A DNA stretch of 6,930 nucleotides, from assembly GCA_003646935.1 (NCBI GenBank), contig QMLW01000097.1:1-6930 (forward strand), read 5' to 3'. This stretch comes from Deltaproteobacteria bacterium. Its GTDB lineage: Bacteria > Desulfobacterota > DSM-4660 > Desulfatiglandales > B25-G16. Position 1 is the first letter of the stretch, and the number at the start of each line of letters is the position of its first letter. The notes beneath the pieces were generated by a model that was not told where the DNA came from, did no database searches, and saw only the letters and a program-made list of their open reading frames with translations. Positions 6,463 through 6,930 of the stretch are shown in pieces. A program made the translations under genes and the position numbers.

Positions 6463-6468
6463 AGTATA
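6463..6468 (-). promoter_or_regulatory. Possible -10 box for the dGTPase gene
   Basis: TATACT reads on the minus strand about 65 bp upstream of the dGTPase start. No good -35 hexamer lies 16-18 bp further upstream, so this is only the best candidate in the divergent intergenic region. Confidence 0.25.
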
Positions 6469-6480
6469 GCAGATGTTGCT

Positions 6481-6510
6481 TTGGCAATACACCCCTATAT
6501 TTGCTATAAT
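6481..6510 (+). promoter_or_regulatory. Extended -10 sigma-70 promoter for tilS
   Basis: The -35 TTGGCA (6481-6486) and perfect -10 TATAAT (6505-6510) are separated by 18 bp, and TGC directly precedes the -10, giving an extended -10 element. Transcription should start near 6517, about 30 nt before the leader ORF and about 68 nt before tilS. It is the strongest promoter in the window. Confidence 0.75.
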
Positions 6511-6546
6511 TATGTGATTGCTTTGCGATTTTATAAAAGGATTTAT

Positions 6547-6585
6547 ATGAATAATCGATACCGTAGAGGGACGGCCTTTCCCTGA
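6547..6585 (+). CDS. Putative 12-codon leader ORF overlapping the tilS start
   Basis: ATG at 6547 with AAAGGA ending 5 nt upstream begins a 12-residue peptide, MNNRYRRGTAFP. Its TGA stop overlaps the tilS ATG in TGATG. tilS itself lacks a properly spaced Shine-Dalgarno (AGAGGG lies 14 nt away, inside this ORF), so ribosomes finishing the leader could re-initiate on tilS. The peptide has three Arg codons of three kinds (CGA, CGT, AGA). No homology is claimed. It could be a chance ORF, but the site, spacing and stop-start overlap together favour a translational-coupling leader. Confidence 0.45.
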   Translation: MNNRYRRGTAFP

Positions 6586-6930
6586 TGAACCTGCATCCAA
6601 CAGAGACAGTGGTACTGTCAACGATCCGCGAGCACAAGATGATCAATAGCGGCGAGAGGGTCATTGTTGCTGTATCCGGAGGTCCGGATTCAGTCTGTCT
6701 CCTTGAGATACTCTTCCAACTTCGCGAGATACTCAACATCTGTTTGATTGTGGCACACCTCGACCATGGTCTTAGGCCCGGAGAGGATGAGAGTGAAACG
6801 GAATTCGTGGAAAAGCTAGCGAGCAGATTAGGACTTGCCTTTACGCATGAAAGGGCTGCGCAACTCGCCAATGCCCATGGGTCCTCCCTTGAGGAAACGG
6901 CCAGGGAAATACGATATAAGTTCTTTGAAC
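6585..6930 (+). CDS. tilS: tRNA(Ile)-lysidine synthase, N-terminal part (gene continues beyond window)
   Basis: ATP-dependent cytoplasmic enzyme that attaches lysine to C34 of the CAU-anticodon tRNA-Ile, changing it from methionine/AUG to isoleucine/AUA decoding; it is usually essential. The first 115 residues are visible. Seen: the N-type ATP-pyrophosphatase P-loop SGGPDS (31-36) after the beta strand RVIVAV; HLDHGLRPGEDES (58-70), the conserved HxDHGLR motif; and SLEETAREIRYKFF (101-114), which matches the TilS segment after the nucleotide-binding core. ATG 6585 is the only credible start: an in-frame TAG at 6564 blocks longer forms, and about 30 residues before the P-loop is normal. Own Shine-Dalgarno is poor; expression probably depends on the overlapping leader ORF at 6547-6585 and the promoter at 6481-6510. 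Divergent from the dGTPase gene. Confidence 0.93.
   Translation, partial: MNLHPTETVVLSTIREHKMINSGERVIVAVSGGPDSVCLLEILFQLREILNICLIVAHLDHGLRPGEDESETEFVEKLASRLGLAFTHERAAQLANAHGSSLEETAREIRYKFFE

Noticed and set aside
6389..6871. Minus-strand 160-codon frame antisense to tilS
   Set aside because: It overlaps the strong tilS motifs and the divergent promoter region, and its translation shows no family features.

Overview
The window holds six protein-coding genes plus intergenic DNA with repeat elements. The organism looks like a free-living, mid-GC Gram-negative bacterium. The strongest clue is a Liv-type branched-chain ABC transporter operon with an acyl-CoA synthetase inside it, a layout I associate with Desulfobacterota/Syntrophia-like and other organic-acid- or aromatic-degrading bacteria. 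That assignment is inference: there is no rRNA or other phylogenetic marker here.

Layout. (1) Positions 1-4624, minus strand: an operon transcribed right to left in the order livG-type ATPase, AMP-forming acyl-CoA synthetase, livH-type permease, livM-type permease (running off the left edge). The ATPase stop and synthetase start are 1 bp apart, and the two permeases are 33 bp apart. Between the synthetase and livH lies about 0.3 kb of non-operon material: a broken gene of the four-helix-bundle (S23/IVP, Avd-like) family bracketed by two inverted arrays of 7-bp repeats. One array supplies the last five codons and the stop of the synthetase; the other abuts the livH ribosome-binding site. (2) Positions 4625-5226: an AT-rich gene-free stretch with a second pair of inverted 7-bp arrays of different sequence around a small hairpin, a good hairpin terminator, and an unexplained segment with palindromes and direct repeats. 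(3) Positions 5227-6396, minus strand: a complete HD-domain dGTPase-like triphosphohydrolase. (4) Positions 6403-6930, plus strand: a strong extended -10 promoter, an apparent 12-codon leader ORF whose stop overlaps the next start (TGATG), and the 5' part of tilS (tRNA-Ile lysidine synthase), cut by the right edge.

How it fits together. The transporter genes would import a branched-chain amino acid or another small carboxylate, and the co-transcribed ligase could activate an acid to its CoA thioester on entry. The dGTPase (nucleotide pool) and tilS (tRNA decoding) are housekeeping genes transcribed divergently. The least ordinary content is the pair of heptad-repeat elements and the tilS leader.
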